Below, piece after piece: positions 22,286-34,600 of a stretch of DNA of 64,000 bases. The position numbers and the translations under genes were made by a program. Under the pieces are notes generated by a model. That model had not been told where the DNA came from and ran no database searches. It was given only the letters and a program-made list of their open reading frames with translations. This DNA is from Endothia cerciana (lineage: Eukaryota > Ascomycota > Sordariomycetes > Diaporthales > Cryphonectriaceae). Positions within the stretch are counted from its first letter, which is position 1; the number at the start of each line of letters is the position of its first letter. The DNA is taken from positions 806,001-870,000 of the forward strand of contig JALRMH010000006.1 in NCBI GenBank assembly GCA_026119935.1, written 5' to 3'.

Positions 22286-23122
22286 GGTAGGGGATGCTGA
22301 GTGAGGGTTTTTTCTTCTTCTCGAAAGGCACGGCGCATCTATCGATTCATGTCCTGTTTGTTGTGTGTGTTGGTGTTGGGGATGCGCACCGCTGTTTGCT
22401 GTATTGGCTAGCAAAAGGGAGGTTTATGGGAAGAGCCGGTTGTCAAGCATGCGTACTTGCGGCACGAAACCGAGAGCGCACGTCAAGTGGGGGCTGCCTT
22501 GCCCAGGCACAACGTGGCTGACGCCAGCCTCAGCACGCCGGATCTCAGGGTCTTCCCGGCCGATCCTTGCCCAAGTCTGGGGCGCGGAATCAATATGTAC
22601 TATGCGCAAAAAGGTGAGATCCGCAGCGCAGCACGCATTAGGATATATTGGCTCGTTGACACGGGCCTCGGAGGAAACTCAACAACGGTGAGGCCCGGAG
22701 GAGCGGTTGGCCCTGGCCTTACACATGCTTCATGATCTGTCCCGTTGTTCCTGACTGTCTAACTAGTCTGACCAGCGAGAAGAAATATTGCTGACGGGCA
22801 TGATGCCGTGTCCAGACGCGGGACAGAAATCTTGGCGGACAGCTCTGGTCCGTACAGCCGCGAAGACGACAAGCAGGTACCGGACAGAGAGACTGGAGAC
22901 TAAAAGGTTGAACCGACGGGGATGATCGCATCAGCCAAACCTTTGCTGCCGCGGACCCGGGAGCCAGTGCCATGCCGTTTCCATGTATAAATGACGTCGG
23001 GGACGTCCCAGGCTGGTCGACCTCCTCACCTCTCTTCACGGCAAGAATAACATCGCCTGTAGGAATTTGAGACATACAAAGTGGGGACCCCCAACACTCG
23101 ATTCCAATCCACTCATCCAAAT
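22286..23122. promoter_or_regulatory. Divergent RING/FMP52-like intergenic region
   Basis: About 840 nt between divergent starts. No protein-like frame and no named motif could be supported. Confidence 0.4.
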
Positions 23123-23873
23123 ATGACCGCCACGGCCGTCTTCGGCTGCACCGGCGCTGTAGGGTCCAAGATCCTCGAAACGCTGCTGGCAACGGACTTC
23201 TTCAGCTCGGTCAAGACCATCTCCCGGCGCGCGCCCAAGGCCTCCTCGCCCAAGCTGGAGGCCATCGTCGAGACCGACACCGGCAGGTGGGGTCCCTCGA
23301 TTGCGGCCCTGAAGCCCGTCTCCGGCGTCGTCTTCAACGCGGTCGGGACCACGCGCGCCGCGGCGGGCGGGACCGACAACCAGTGGAAGGTCGACCACGA
23401 CCTGTGCATCGAGAACGCCAGGGCCGCCAAGGAGGCCGGCGTCAGGACGTACGTGTATATCTCGAGCGCCGGCACGCGGGGGTTCCTGAGCAGCCTGGTG
23501 CCGTACTCGAGGATGAAGGTCGGCGTCGAGGACGCGATCAGGGACATCGGCTTCGAGCATGCCATCATCCTGAGGCCGGGGGCGATCCTCGGCGAGAGGG
23601 AGGTCCCCAAGAACGCGCTCGTCGAGAGCGTGTTCGGGAACCTGCACAAGATCAGCCAGGGCCTGCAGGACAAGCTGGGTGAGTTCCCCGCTGCCGAATG
23701 CCAGCCCGTCCCGGAGTGCTCACCCGTGTTCCCTAGGCTCGGACCAGCTCTACATCGGCAGGGCGGCGGTGGTCGCTGCCCGCATGGCGGAGGAGGGCAG
23801 GGCCCCGTCCAAGTACTGGGTCATCGAGAATCACGACATACTCAGGATGGGCAGGGACGAGTGGAAGCAGTGA
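23123..23873 (+). CDS. FMP52: FMP52-like NAD(P)-binding oxidoreductase, mitochondrial
   Basis: Two exons, 23123-23678 and 23737-23873 (58-nt intron, GTGAGT donor, TAG acceptor), giving 230 aa. The N-terminus is an atypical Rossmann motif, TAVFGCTGAVGSKIL, followed by the FNAVGTTRAAAGG segment and YVYISSAGTRG. The YSRMKVGVEDAI segment supplies the Tyr/Lys-like pair of extended short-chain dehydrogenases, and ILRPGAILGERE is typical of the FMP52/HTATIP2 family. In yeast the homologue is found at the mitochondrial outer membrane; its reaction is unknown. The ATG at 23123 is chosen because it directly precedes the nucleotide-binding fold. Reading through the intron gives a spurious 323-aa frame. 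Confidence 0.9.
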
Positions 23874-24773
23874 GGCCTGGGCGACGGCTCGAGGCCGGGC
23901 CCCGGCTCGGGGCCGGGCCCGCAGTACCAAGGGCCTCCACGGCCCCGGAAAGGACCGTGGCCCCGATGCGAGTGTGGCAGCCCGTGAGAAGGGCATGCTC
24001 ACGGCACCCATGGTGTCGGAGCCGGCGGGTGGTGAAGGGGTGCGAGGGATAATTGGTCGCACAGCAGGCGCACACCACCACACGCATATTACGAGGCCGC
24101 CGCGGACAGGTGCGTCCCACGGCGACACCATCAGGGACGGACATCTGCTTGTCGTTCGATCATGAGCTGTCACGTCATACAGAGAGGGGGTAGGGTGTTG
24201 ACCTCCTGCAGACAGATGCGACGGTAACATTTCTGGTATTCTATCATGTAATACACGCGATGAACACGGAGAGGGTTCCTGCTGCCATGCCATGAACGCG
24301 ACGGCCCGTCCCTCCACACCATGATGTGAAGCAGCCTCTGCACCCGACGTACCTGCGGGACAGCGTCGTGATAGGATTGAGATGCGTCTTCCATGACCAT
24401 ATCCGCACTCCCAATCGCATCAATGTGATAGATTCAAGCTTGTAATCTCCGCCATGGCAGTGAGTTCACGGCGAGATGAAACGGTGTCATGCATTATAGA
24501 ATAGAAGAGCATGTGGCACTGTGAAAGTGCTCACATCCTCACCACGAGGCTGCCGGTGCCGGGGGGGGGGGGGGGCGGGATCCGAGAACAGCCCTAACCC
24601 TGCACTTGACCCAGATTAATTACTGCTCTGGACGACGCGTCGCGACGCGTCTTTCCTTCATTCTCACCTCTCAAACTCACACAGAGTGCCGTTCTTCACC
24701 TCTTTTGAGGACGACCCTACCTTTTTCACGTAGGGTATCGTATCTTCATACCATCTTAATCAGTAAGTCCGAA
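23874..24773. other. Intergenic region upstream of thymidylate synthase
   Basis: 900 nt. A G15 run lies at 24561-24575, followed by a telomere-like CCCTAACCCT at 24592-24601 and two MluI cell-cycle boxes at 24635-24650 (annotated separately). No coding frame is supported. Confidence 0.5.
24635..24650. promoter_or_regulatory. Two MluI cell-cycle boxes (ACGCGT)
   Basis: ACGCGT occurs at 24635-24640 and again at 24645-24650, ten bases apart and about 124-139 nt before the thymidylate synthase ATG. In yeasts this is the binding site of MBF (Mbp1/Swi6 or Cdc10 complexes), which drives G1/S transcription, and the yeast thymidylate synthase gene is a classic target. Spacing and position strongly suggest the same control here. 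Confidence 0.75.
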
Positions 24774-25873
24774 ATGACGGCATCGTCCTCTGAGGGCGCG
24801 GCTGGTGGTGTTGCTGCCGCCGACGCACCAACCAAGCAGAACGGCTCATCCACCAAGAGGCATGAGGAGTATCAGTACCTTGACCTCGTGCGAGAGATCC
24901 TCGAGGACGGGGAGCACAGGCCAGACAGGTATGCCTCCCCCCCCCCCCCGACACCACGAATGCAAAGCTTCTGGCTGGACCACTGACACACCCCTCTTGC
25001 AGGACCGGAACAGGCACCTACTCCATCTTCGCGCCGCGGCCACTAAGGTTCAGCCTCAACAGCAACGGCGTGCCCATCTACCCGCTCCTTACCACCAAGC
25101 GCGTGTTCCACAAGGCCGTCCTCGCGGAGCTCCTCTGGTTCGTCTCGGGCGCGACGTCGTCCCTCTCCCTCAGCGAGCAGGGCGTCAAGATCTGGGATGG
25201 CAACGGCTCGCGCGAGTTCCTAGACAGCGTGGGCCTGTCGCACCGCGACGTGGGCGACCTCGGCCCCGTCTACGGCTTCCAGTGGCGGCACTTCGGGGCG
25301 GAGTACGTCGATGCAAAGACGGACTACGCGGGGCAGGGCGTCGACCAGCTCGCCGAGGTCATACACAAGCTCAAGACGAACCCGTATGACCGGCGGATCA
25401 TCATGAGTGCGTGGAATCCCAAGGACCTGAGGATAATGGCGCTGCCGCCTTGTCACATGTTTGCGCAGTTCTATGTGTCTTATCCGCGCTCGGGCACGGC
25501 GGCGTCGGCGGGGCAGAACGGGAACGGGGAGGCAGGACCAAAGGGCCACCTGCACTGCCAGCTGTACCAGCGGTCCTGCGACATGGGTCTCGGCGTGCCG
25601 TTCAACATAGCCAGCTACGCGTTGCTGACGCACATGATCGCGCATGTGTGTGATCTTGTCCCGGGCAGCCTGACACACGTCATGGGTGACGCGCACGTGT
25701 ACGTGGATCACGTTGATGCGCTCAGGATACAGCTGGAGAGGGAGCCGCGCGGCTTCCCGGAGCTGGAGATCAAACGGGAGAGGGGCGGTAGTATCGACGG
25801 GTGGAAGGTCGAGGACTTTGTGGTCAAGGGGTATGAACCGCACAAGACGATTGCTATGAAGATGTCGGTATGA
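24774..25873 (+). CDS. CDC21: Thymidylate synthase
   Basis: Two exons, 24774-24928 and 25003-25873, giving 341 aa. The enzyme methylates dUMP to dTMP using methylenetetrahydrofolate. Family landmarks occur in order: YLDLVREILEDGEHRPDRTG, LLTTKRVFHKAVLAELLWF, the YGFQWRHFGAEY block, DRRIIMSAWNP, and the catalytic Cys at residue 202 in PPCH. These are followed by QLYQRSCDMGLGVPFNIASY and GDAHVYVDHVDAL. A Gly/Ala/Asn-rich insertion of about 20 residues follows the catalytic segment (YPRSG...GPKGH), as is common in fungi. The 74-nt intron contains a pure C13 run (24937-24949) beginning nine bases after the GTATGC donor. Two ACGCGT boxes upstream imply S-phase expression. Confidence 0.97.
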
Positions 25874-26739
25874 AGTTTCGTATCTTGTGTCTGTTTCCGG
25901 GGTCTTAATGATGTATGAACCAATTTGGGAGGGATTGTTTTCTTTCTTTCTCAGGCAGTGCAATCGGAATCTGCATGGCACGGAGTAACAGACGGGTCAC
26001 TGGTCGGCATCGACGTTGTCTGGACTTGGCTGCTTCTCAGACATTTGTCTTTTGGGTGGTCTCTCGTAACTGGCCAGTTCTTGCTAGCATGGCGGCGACG
26101 CAACTTAGTGTATGGCCACTTCGATTGTTCGCGACCGGCCCTTTCTTGTCCTTGTGAACCCACCCCTGCCGGTTGGAGAATAAAACGAAGCACAACATAA
26201 ACCCACTCGCGCTGATGAGTATCCAAGATATTTGCATCACGCCGTCACTTGGAATCCAACAGTCAAGGCTAAGAAGAGATGCCAAAAGTATAAAAATCTT
26301 CAATCCATCTCGTCTTCTCCCGCCTGTTCTGTCCAAGTGCTTATTCTTATCTTATCGGCATATGACTAACCCCGCTGCCCGTCCACGGCCATTCTCTCGG
26401 GACATGATCGTACTTACAGATGCCCTCGAATCTGCTCCCTGACCCAACCTCGCCTGGTCTGCAACCACAAGACACGACCGATAAACCCCACGCCCTCCCT
26501 TCCTGTCTCTTTAACAGGCCTGTCTGTGTCTGCACGGTACATCTGCGAGGTCCAGAACTCGGTCACATATCATATCTTGACTCGATCTCTCTTGCGACTC
26601 GAGGATCTGCGATCAGCCTCCGGCGGGGCATCGTGCCCACCTCACCACCCTCCTCACTCGCACACGTTATTACCACCCAGCCCCCCTCCCTCCTCAGGCC
26701 GGCTAGCGCAGACACGGGGTGAAGCGAAGCAGGCACACC
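25874..26739. other. Intergenic region upstream of riboflavin kinase
   Basis: About 870 nt. The second half is C/T-rich, as expected for a fungal promoter and 5' leader of the gene at 26740. No protein-like frame is supported. Confidence 0.4.
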
Positions 26740-27913
26740 ATGGGAAACACAAGGCCTCTCATAGTCGGGCCGGACTCTGGGCCGGAGAGTCCATTCCCGC
26801 TGCAGATGGAGGGCAAGGTGATCAAGGGTTTCGGCCGTGGCTCGAAGGAGGTGAGACAGCTACTTCCCTTCCATGTACCCCCCTCTTCTCATCCCGCTGC
26901 CCGGTGGCCTCCCCCCCTCCCCTGGCGTCGCGACTGGGTTGCATCACGATTGTTGCTTTTGAAGACAAGGGAGAAGGAGACCGGTTGCTGTACCCGGAGC
27001 CTCTGCAAGTGTCCTGGCCGGCACGAGCCAGTTGCCGATCGGGCGAGGCCTGGGTGGCTGGGTCATGAGCATGGAACTATGTGATGCACTACGGCCGAGA
27101 CCCAAGCCAAGAGGCGGCTCAGGTGCAGAGCGGGCCATACCTGCATGGATGGGATCGGGTGGGGGGGAAAGGGGAGCGGTCCCAACGCCATCCGCACGGC
27201 CAGGCTGGGCTCATGGAGGAAAGGCCCCTCCTCACCCTCGCTCACCCACTTCCCAAACCAAGGTCCTCCTCGGCCGTGGCTTCGCGCACCCTGCAGTCTG
27301 AAGTTCCGCCCCTCACGCAGACGCACAAGAGCACCCACCTCCCCCCCCCCCCCCCACACCTCGCCCCAGTCCCTCGCTGCCCGCTCCCCGCTGCCTCTCA
27401 TACTCCCACACCTGCACCTGCGCCGGTGCCCCAGCGCCCGCCGCCACTCTTCTCCAGCTCCTGCTCACATGGCCACCACACCCCGCACAGCTAGGCATAC
27501 CCACCGCCAACCTCCCCGTGGACGCCGCACCCTGGATCGGGGAGGCCAAGTCCGGCGTCTACTTCGGCTGGGCGTCGCTGGAGCTGCCCGCGGACCACCC
27601 GAACCACGCACGGCAGAGGTTCGCCACCTTCCCCATGGTCATGTCCATCGGGTACAACCCCTTCTACAGCAACACCGTGCGCAGCGCCGAGGTGCACGTG
27701 CTGGAAGACTTCGGCGCCGACTTCTACGGGGTCGAGATGCGGCTGCTGATCTTGGGCTACATCCGGGACGAGCAGAGCTACGACGGTGTCGAGGCGCTGA
27801 TCGAGGACATCAAGACGGACTGTGAGGTGGCGAGGCGGAGCCTGGCGAGGGAGGCCTGGAGGCCGAAGGGGGAGGCGGGTGGCAAGTTGGATGGCGCGTG
27901 GCTTACGAGGTAG
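26740..27913 (+). CDS. FMN1: Riboflavin kinase
   Basis: Two exons, 26740-26850 and 27491-27913, giving 177 aa. The enzyme phosphorylates riboflavin to FMN. Joining the exons makes the diagnostic stretch GKVIKGFGRGSKE-LGIPTANLP; PTAN at residues 41-44 binds the nucleotide and metal. Later hallmarks are GVYFGWASL, MVMSIGYNPFY and EVHVLEDFGADFYGVEMRL. The length matches monofunctional fungal kinases, with no FAD synthetase domain. The intron is 640 nt, several times longer than any other in this gene-dense block, and contains a C15 run (27341-27355). No conserved residues appear to be missing across it, so a hidden middle exon is unlikely. The start is the ATG preceding PLIVGPDSG. Confidence 0.93.
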
Positions 27914-29045
27914 GCACAAGATAAATGTGGCGTGCAGTTCCAATAGCTAGGTGTTGTGGATCTCTGAGGCATTAGACTATACACACACGGACATAGACCT
28001 CCGCCCAGGACCCCTGAAGGGTCTATCTTAAGTTCCCACCTTCTCATCAAGCCCACAGGACGCACGGCCAGCAGGGAGCAACACTATCACAGACTAGCAC
28101 GACAACAACAACAAGCCCCTCCGGGCCTGCCCCAGCCTGCCCACGGGGGCCCTGGCCCTCGGCTCCCCCGCGTCGACCGCCTCCAGCGTGCCCCCCCGCC
28201 CCCCGCCCGAGGTGCGTCCCCCGCGTTGGCGAACAGCACGCTGATCGGGTGCCCCGCGCCCGCCGCCGGCCTCCACGGCATGGCCGGCACAGGCCATCGA
28301 CGCCGTCCGTGGAGGAAAGAGGTCCGGCCCGGAGCCAGGCGACGCGCGCGGACGGACGCGACCGAGCCCGCGGATCTGCTCCGTGAGGAAGCCCGTGCGG
28401 GCGGGGGGGGGGCGAGCGTCCGAGTTGTGGTGCAGGATGAGGGCCCTTCACTGTGTAGGGAGGGACCGCGGGGTTGGGGGGGGGGGGGGTTGGTGATGGG
28501 CGTGTGTGTGTGTGTTGTTGTTGTTGAAGGTGTGATGAGCCTCGGGAGGCCGTTTGTTCCATGTGTGAGAGATCTGGGATCTGCTGATTCGTTGCGTCAT
28601 ATGCAGCAGGTTTGGAATGCGCCGGTGCGATCCCCCCAACATCCCCCAAACCCCCACACGCCATGTGAAAATCGGCTCTCGACATGGTCAGGCCCTCCAC
28701 AGAGAGCTCATATATAGTACGTGGCTGGTGGTGTAGGTTAGTGCTTCCAAATTTGCCTCTTTTGCCCTAGGGAACCAGTGCAAGGCACCAGGACAAGAAA
28801 CAAACGGGTATAATTCTTGTATATACTCATATGAACAATCACTCCTTCATGGACATGGACTCGTGACCTGAATGTCCTTACCCCTCTCACAATGTTAGGA
28901 AGTAAAAGCCCGTACCAGTCTTCTTACTCCGGTCCGCCCGGTCCAAAGACCATGTGCTCTGGATGCCCTGCCCCTGTGCCAATCTGAACCCAGCCGGAAC
29001 CCGCTTGAATTTGTGAACCGAGAATGCATGCACCGGATGCTCCCC
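27914..29045. other. Convergent intergenic region, GC-rich simple sequence
   Basis: About 1.1 kb between the FMN1 and AcuK-like stop codons. It contains G10 and G14 runs (28403-28412, 28476-28489) and a GT-rich patch near 28500. Long frames on both strands are low-complexity Gly/Arg/Pro-type translations of GC-rich DNA, and I do not call them genes. Confidence 0.45.
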
Positions 29046-31296
29046 TTATACCGCCAGACCGTGAGGTTGTTGATCAGGATAATAGCAAGGTAGGAACTGT
29101 CCCGGATGTCAGTGTCGCTGCATTTGCTTTTGACGGGTGTTTGGTGCGTGAAGGCTCTCACATTGATAACGATCATCATCGGCATGTCGAAAGTGTCCCG
29201 ACGCACAACCCAGCAGTACGTGCACTCCAGCTTGCCGCCCTTGGCAATTCTAGAGATGCCGTGCTCGCCGTCGATCCTCGCGACCCTGTTGCTCAGGAAC
29301 ATGGTGCGTGGGTCCTTGGATGGCGAGTCGTTGACGCTCGAAGTGCTCGCCCCGTCAAGATTCTCCTGCGTTCGGTACTTGAGCAGACGACACTTCCTCG
29401 TAACGCTGCTCCTGCTGTCGCTAAAGGCCAGGTGGGCAAAGTCCTCGTAGAATTCGACTACGTCGTCATCGTCCATGAGCTCCGCGATGAACAGCGGGTT
29501 GCGCTCGCTGTCCGAGCTGTTGCCCTTCTCGGCCTGGCTGTTCAGGCTGTTCAGCTTCGGCGTCGTCAAGGCATCTGTGTTTGCCCCCGAGGCCGTCGTA
29601 CTCCCGCCGGTGTTGACATTTCTATTGGGCGCTTGACCAAGGAGGACCTCTTTCGGCCATCCGGTCAGTGCCGTGAATTCTTTGTTCACGGCGGCAATCT
29701 CGCCAGTCCGCCGACAGACTAGAGTGGGGCTGGAACCATGGTCCATGAAGTCCTCGTACTCAAACATTGTACGCTGGAAGCACTTCTCCATGAACACCAA
29801 GTCTGCTCGGTTCAGCGTGCGCGTACACGACAGCAGGGCCGGGCGTACGCTCCCCAGCGCACGAGCGATTCGTAACAGCTTGTCGCCGCTTGTGCGGAAC
29901 CGTCTCTGCAGGAAGGCTATCAGGCGGTGATAGCCCTGCACGTACTGGAAAGGCTCCTTGACGTTCTCGTAGATGCCTGACGCGTCTCTATGGCGTTTTC
30001 CAAGGAGAGATTGTGGGAATGTCTTGGGGATGCTTGGTTTCTGTCTCGGGCGATTTGGGGGCCCAAGGACCTGGGATTCAGTACCGCTATAGGGCGTTGC
30101 CGTCTGTGACCCCTCGAAGCCGGCATTCTGATTTGCGGGGCTTTCGTGGTCGGTACTGGGGCTTTGTTGGTTGTTTGTGCCTGTGGCTATGGCGTAAGCA
30201 TGAGGGAGACCGTGCTGGAGATTGCCTTGCGTGTATAAGGGATTGCCGGACTGATCGATGGAGAGGATGTCGCCAATCAAACCGCCGTCGAACTGACCCA
30301 TGCCATTACCGAACGCTCCGGCCGCGAAGTTGGCGTCGCCAGCACCCTGCTGGGAGAATGAAGGATCTCGCGGTGGTGTGTCGGCAGCACCAGACGACAT
30401 GTGGTTCAGCATGCCGAACTCCATGGCGCCGTAGTGACTGCCGAAGTTCAGCCCCTCGAGATTGAAATTGTACAACGCGGGATTGCTGGGGTCGAAGAAG
30501 GCAGGGCTCATGCCCGACAAATCGCCTGACACCTGAGGGACGGTGAGGCCGCTCATCTGAGGGGCATTTTGGAAGGTTGGCGAGACGGGTGACTGCTGAC
30601 TGGGAAACGTCATGGCCTCGGATATGGATCCCAAAGCGCTCTGAGGTGAGAAGAGCGGGTACGTGTTCGAAGCGTTCGTCGGGGAAAAGAAGGTGCCGAC
30701 ATTGGATGATGCTTCAGAGCCAGTACTGGACGGATGACGGTTCCCGTCCGGCCGGTTCTGCGATGAAGCGCTGGGGTTGTAGTTAGGACCCAAGACGGGC
30801 CTCAAGGCTTCTGGGGGTGCATCGTGAAGATATTTGGCCTTCTTGCGCACTCCGTCCTGACAATGTTCCGCGAGGCCACGTTTGACGCATCTCTGACATG
30901 GCCGCTCATCACCTGCGTAGCATATTAGTCTTGCACATCGGCAAACAACGGGCAGGCTCCAGAACACATGGTCAGAGGCGCAAAGCGTCTCGAGGGGAAG
31001 CAGTCCTAGGTCTACATGGGCTTGAGAGTGATTCGATATCGTGGCGTACCGCAAGTCAAGTGTGCCCTCTGGCAAGCAAAGCAGGCCCTCCGGGCCTTCT
31101 TCCTCCTCGGCCGCATAGGGTCCTTGGGGTCATACTTCTTCTTGGCCTCGCCGTCAGGGCCGGCCTCTGTCTTGGTGGCATCCTCTGGCATCTTGTCGTC
31201 GTCCTGGAGGGAGGCGTCGTTGTCGTCGTAGTCAGGCTCGTTCTCAGACATGGCATCGGAGACCTCGCCTCCGTTGGAATCGACGTCGTCTGGCAT
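29046..31296 (-). CDS. acuK: Zn2Cys6 activator of gluconeogenesis, AcuK/ERT1 type
   Basis: Three exons, 31296-31050, 30912-29162 and 29096-29046, giving 682 aa. The Zn2Cys6 cluster is split by the first intron and has Cys at residues 72, 75, 82, 88, 91 and 100, preceded by a basic run (RPRRKKARR). A long Ser/Asn/Gln/Gly-rich middle follows. Then comes the conserved block KEPFQYVQGYHRLIAFLQRR, a PAS-like segment (SPTLVCRRTGEIAAVNKEFT) and the C-terminal CTYCWVVRRDTFDMPMMIVIN. The third exon is only 51 nt and supplies FLPCYYPDQQPHGLAV and the stop; without it the frame runs into a false tail. Aspergillus AcuK switches on gluconeogenic genes such as PEP carboxykinase. The same role here is inference from orthology. 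Confidence 0.93.
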
Positions 31297-31567
31297 CGTG
31301 TACCAGCAACATATATATGTGCGGACGTGGATGGGTATGAATGGTCCGAGCTAGGTGCTCGTAATGACGGCACGGCAACGCAAGTCGGCCGGCCTCCTTT
31401 GCGAAACCACACACGGGGCTACTTGTCCAAGTTGTAGCAAGTCGTCTGGACGGGGCAGGATGTGCTCAACTCCTGCAGTAATGCCTTGGCTGTTGTACCA
31501 CACCAGGGGTTCAGCTGCGGCCGCAGAGCGCGTTATCACAGGGCCCGGCCTCGCAGTAGTCTCCCGC

Positions 31568-31601
<34 letters not shown>

Positions 31602-34600
31602 CTGCCTCCGCAGATGGGGGTAGGCGTACTGGGTAGTATTTGGCAGGTATAGACGGATCGAGTTGGTAACGGCGTATGGCAGCCCCAGGAGACGCCACCT
31701 CCAATTTTGTTCTGCCCTTACGAAGGAACCTTGTTCTCCTGCCGTGGAATGTGAACATATAGAGCCGGGGGTCCTCTATGCGCATCCGCAATATGGGGTG
31801 TGGGCCGTCTCGGAGCTTCTCGAAGGGCCTCAGGCACCCTGACCCCCGCGGTGTGGAAGCCGGGAGCGCCAGAAGGGCCAGACGCACAATGACAGCGCAG
31901 GCAACTCGTATTCTCCGCGGGCCACTATCACGACCAGGACCAGCCCTCCAATGGGCTCACAGACAGGTGAAAGGAGGCGTTCCTGTGATACCGCTCACCG
32001 TGTTCGCGCACTGGGGTGGGAAGGCTGGTGGGGGGGGGGGGAGGGGCCGCCGCTGCTGCCGCAGGACCGCAGACAGGGGCAGACAGGCGGTCCGCCGGGG
32101 TATGTGGGATGTCTCGGGGCCGTGATCGCGGTCGCAGTCGCTGGTGGCAGTGGTAATTGCGAGAGGCGCACAGGTCGCATGGGCTCACCAAACCCAAGAC
32201 CGGCCACAGGACACAGGCACAGAATGCGCGCGGGCGGGGGCACACGGCACACGCACAGGCAGGCGCACAGGCTGAGCGGTGTTGCTTCTGCTGATCCTGG
32301 CAATCTGGGAGATGGGGACGAGGCAAGGCGGTCGCGGTTGCGAGGCGTATGATGGTGTCGACAGGAGGGGTATCTGCTGCAGCTACCCGTCGGTTCATGT
32401 GTGGGCAAGGTTGCATACGGCAGCGACCTCAGGGCAGCGCGAGTGCCAAAGGGTGCCAGGAGGGTCTATTGGTCGGCGACCTGTCGTCCAAGGTCAGAAG
32501 GGGGGGGGGGGGGCAGGATGGCCGGTGTCGACGTTGAAGGCGATGGTGTCGCTCGCTGAAGATGCAATACGAACTAGTCCCAGTCCCCCGCCTTCGCGAG
32601 AGATACCCAGCTGCTCTTGGGACTCCAATTGATCCCCTTCTCTGCCTCCGGGGTCTCCTGGCCGTCAATCCCTGACCTGTTGTTGTGATCGATGGTCTGC
32701 GCCAGGCCTGCCGGTCGGGTGTCTCTCCTGGTGGTGGTACGGCGTTGGAGGGTGGTAGCCTCGGCCGGAGCGGGGGAGGATATTGGAGGGCTGCGGGATA
32801 TGGTTGCGATTCTTCAGCTGAGCAAAAAAAAAAAAAAAACAGTCCTCACCACCCCGGGTCCAGACGTTGGGACTCGGGGAGGCGGATCGACAGCCACGGA
32901 CCCCCCATTTCGGCTCGAGGGGTGGAGAACAAGGCTTGCAGGCTGGCAGGCTTACCCTCTGCCGCGCTACTGTGCCGTTAGAACAGGCCGGGGGCAGGGG
33001 GGCAGGGAGGTGCCTTTTTCCTTAGAACTTGAGTCCCAATGCAGATTCTCAATATTTCTTCCCGTTCAGGTCAGGTCAGCCCAACCACATCCCATCCTTA
33101 TTCAGACCACCCGTGCATGCCAAGGCCGCCGCAACGGGACCCTCGAAAGATACCTGACGAGACTGTCGTCAAGGTCCAGAGGAATGACAATACCATGCAG
33201 GAGTTCTCGCTCGGTGGCGTATCGCCGTCCTACGCCGAGCAGTCCTCCTCCCCGTCTCTGCCCCTCTGGGGGGGGGGGGGGGTCGATCAACACTGTACTT
33301 GTCCTTGCCTACTTACAACCTGCATATCGTGGTGCTGCACAGTACCCTGTCCCCATGGCAGTGGATCGGTCCCGAGCTCATCTGTGTATCCCACCCTCAC
33401 GTATGTTCTTACTATTACTCTGGGGACCGTGAGCAGATCCTCTGTCCCCATGCAGGCCACGGCCGCTCCCAAGCTTGATGATGGCCAGCCACCCAACCTA
33501 CCTCGCTTCACCCTTGTTCTGCAGACCTTCGGCACACCGGCCAATATCCCTTGACCGCTTGGGAGGTGCTTCTCGCTGATCGATCAACAGACATCACGAT
33601 GCCCTGGTGACCAGAAGGTGGGTGCCCTAGGTACCGTCTGAAGGGCCTACCCCCTTGTCTCATCGCCGGAAGCCGGACTGTAGACCTCGAAAGATGCCAA
33701 ACTTGAACGGCTCTCTCTCTCTCTCTCTCTCTGTGAGAGAAATCTCCAATGCTCGCTTCGGCGACAGCCCAGGCTCGATATCCCTATTCCGGAGATCAAC
33801 AGCGCATGCGTGTCTATTACAACCACCCAATCCCCTCACCTCCCATCCCCTGTCGTCGCCTCATCTTGGTCATGCAGGAAGCCTCTCACAACAGGTCAAT
33901 AGAACACGGACGCCGGCAGGGGTTGCCAATGAGCATCATGGTTGCGACACGCAGGTGCCAACCGGTGACTCATGTCCACTTGCTGTCCTCTCATCCCGTC
34001 TCTTGCCTGCCCACCGGTCTACCAATGCCTTTGTGCGCTATCCCAAAAAAAAAAGATATTGCAGCCCAGCCTGCCATCGACGGCTCGAAAGAGCGCGGAC
34101 CAGCGGGCAAGTGCTCGCGTCCATTGGCCGCCATCGTGGACCCTGATCTGCTGAATAACGGCGGGCGCTTCCCTGGAACGGGGAGAGATCTGGCAAGGCA
34201 CGTGGGGGGGGGTTTGATGCCTCACTTGCAGCCCTCACGGCACGAGATCCGAACCAAGATGGTGAAAATTGCGAACCACCCCTCTCCGCCATGGAGGGTA
34301 CCATTCAATCCACAAATAGTTTGTGCCTCCACAAGATGAAGGAAGGGCAGCGGCAGATGAACCACGCCCCGGTGACCGACCGGTCACCGGCGAGCCCTTG
34401 TCGCGAGACTCCTTGCGAAAACATGGTTCAACAGGTATTCACAAACCCTGCCGGAACCTGTCATTCTTCAGGAATGTGTTCAGGGTATGGGGGCGCCGTG
34501 TGGTCATTCCCCCGGCTACACGACATGCCATGCTTGCATATGTCTCTACCAGGGCCATGTGCCAGAAGAGCATCTCTTAACAAGACGCTAGTCGTTCGTG

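Noticed and set aside
26851..27490. FMN riboswitch in the riboflavin kinase intron
   Set aside because: No conserved RFN-element sequence blocks could be seen, and such switches are not established in fungi for this gene.
27145..27825. 226-codon plus-strand frame over FMN1 exon 2
   Set aside because: Alternate frame of a GC-rich exon, with no family features; the FMN1 frame is clear.
28047..28700. 217-codon minus-strand frame between FMN1 and the AcuK-like gene
   Set aside because: Low-complexity Gly/Arg/Pro translation of G-runs and GC-rich DNA; no domain.
31351..31887. 178-codon minus-strand frame upstream of the AcuK-like gene
   Set aside because: No recognisable domain, includes a tandem repeat, and lies where the leader of the regulator is expected.
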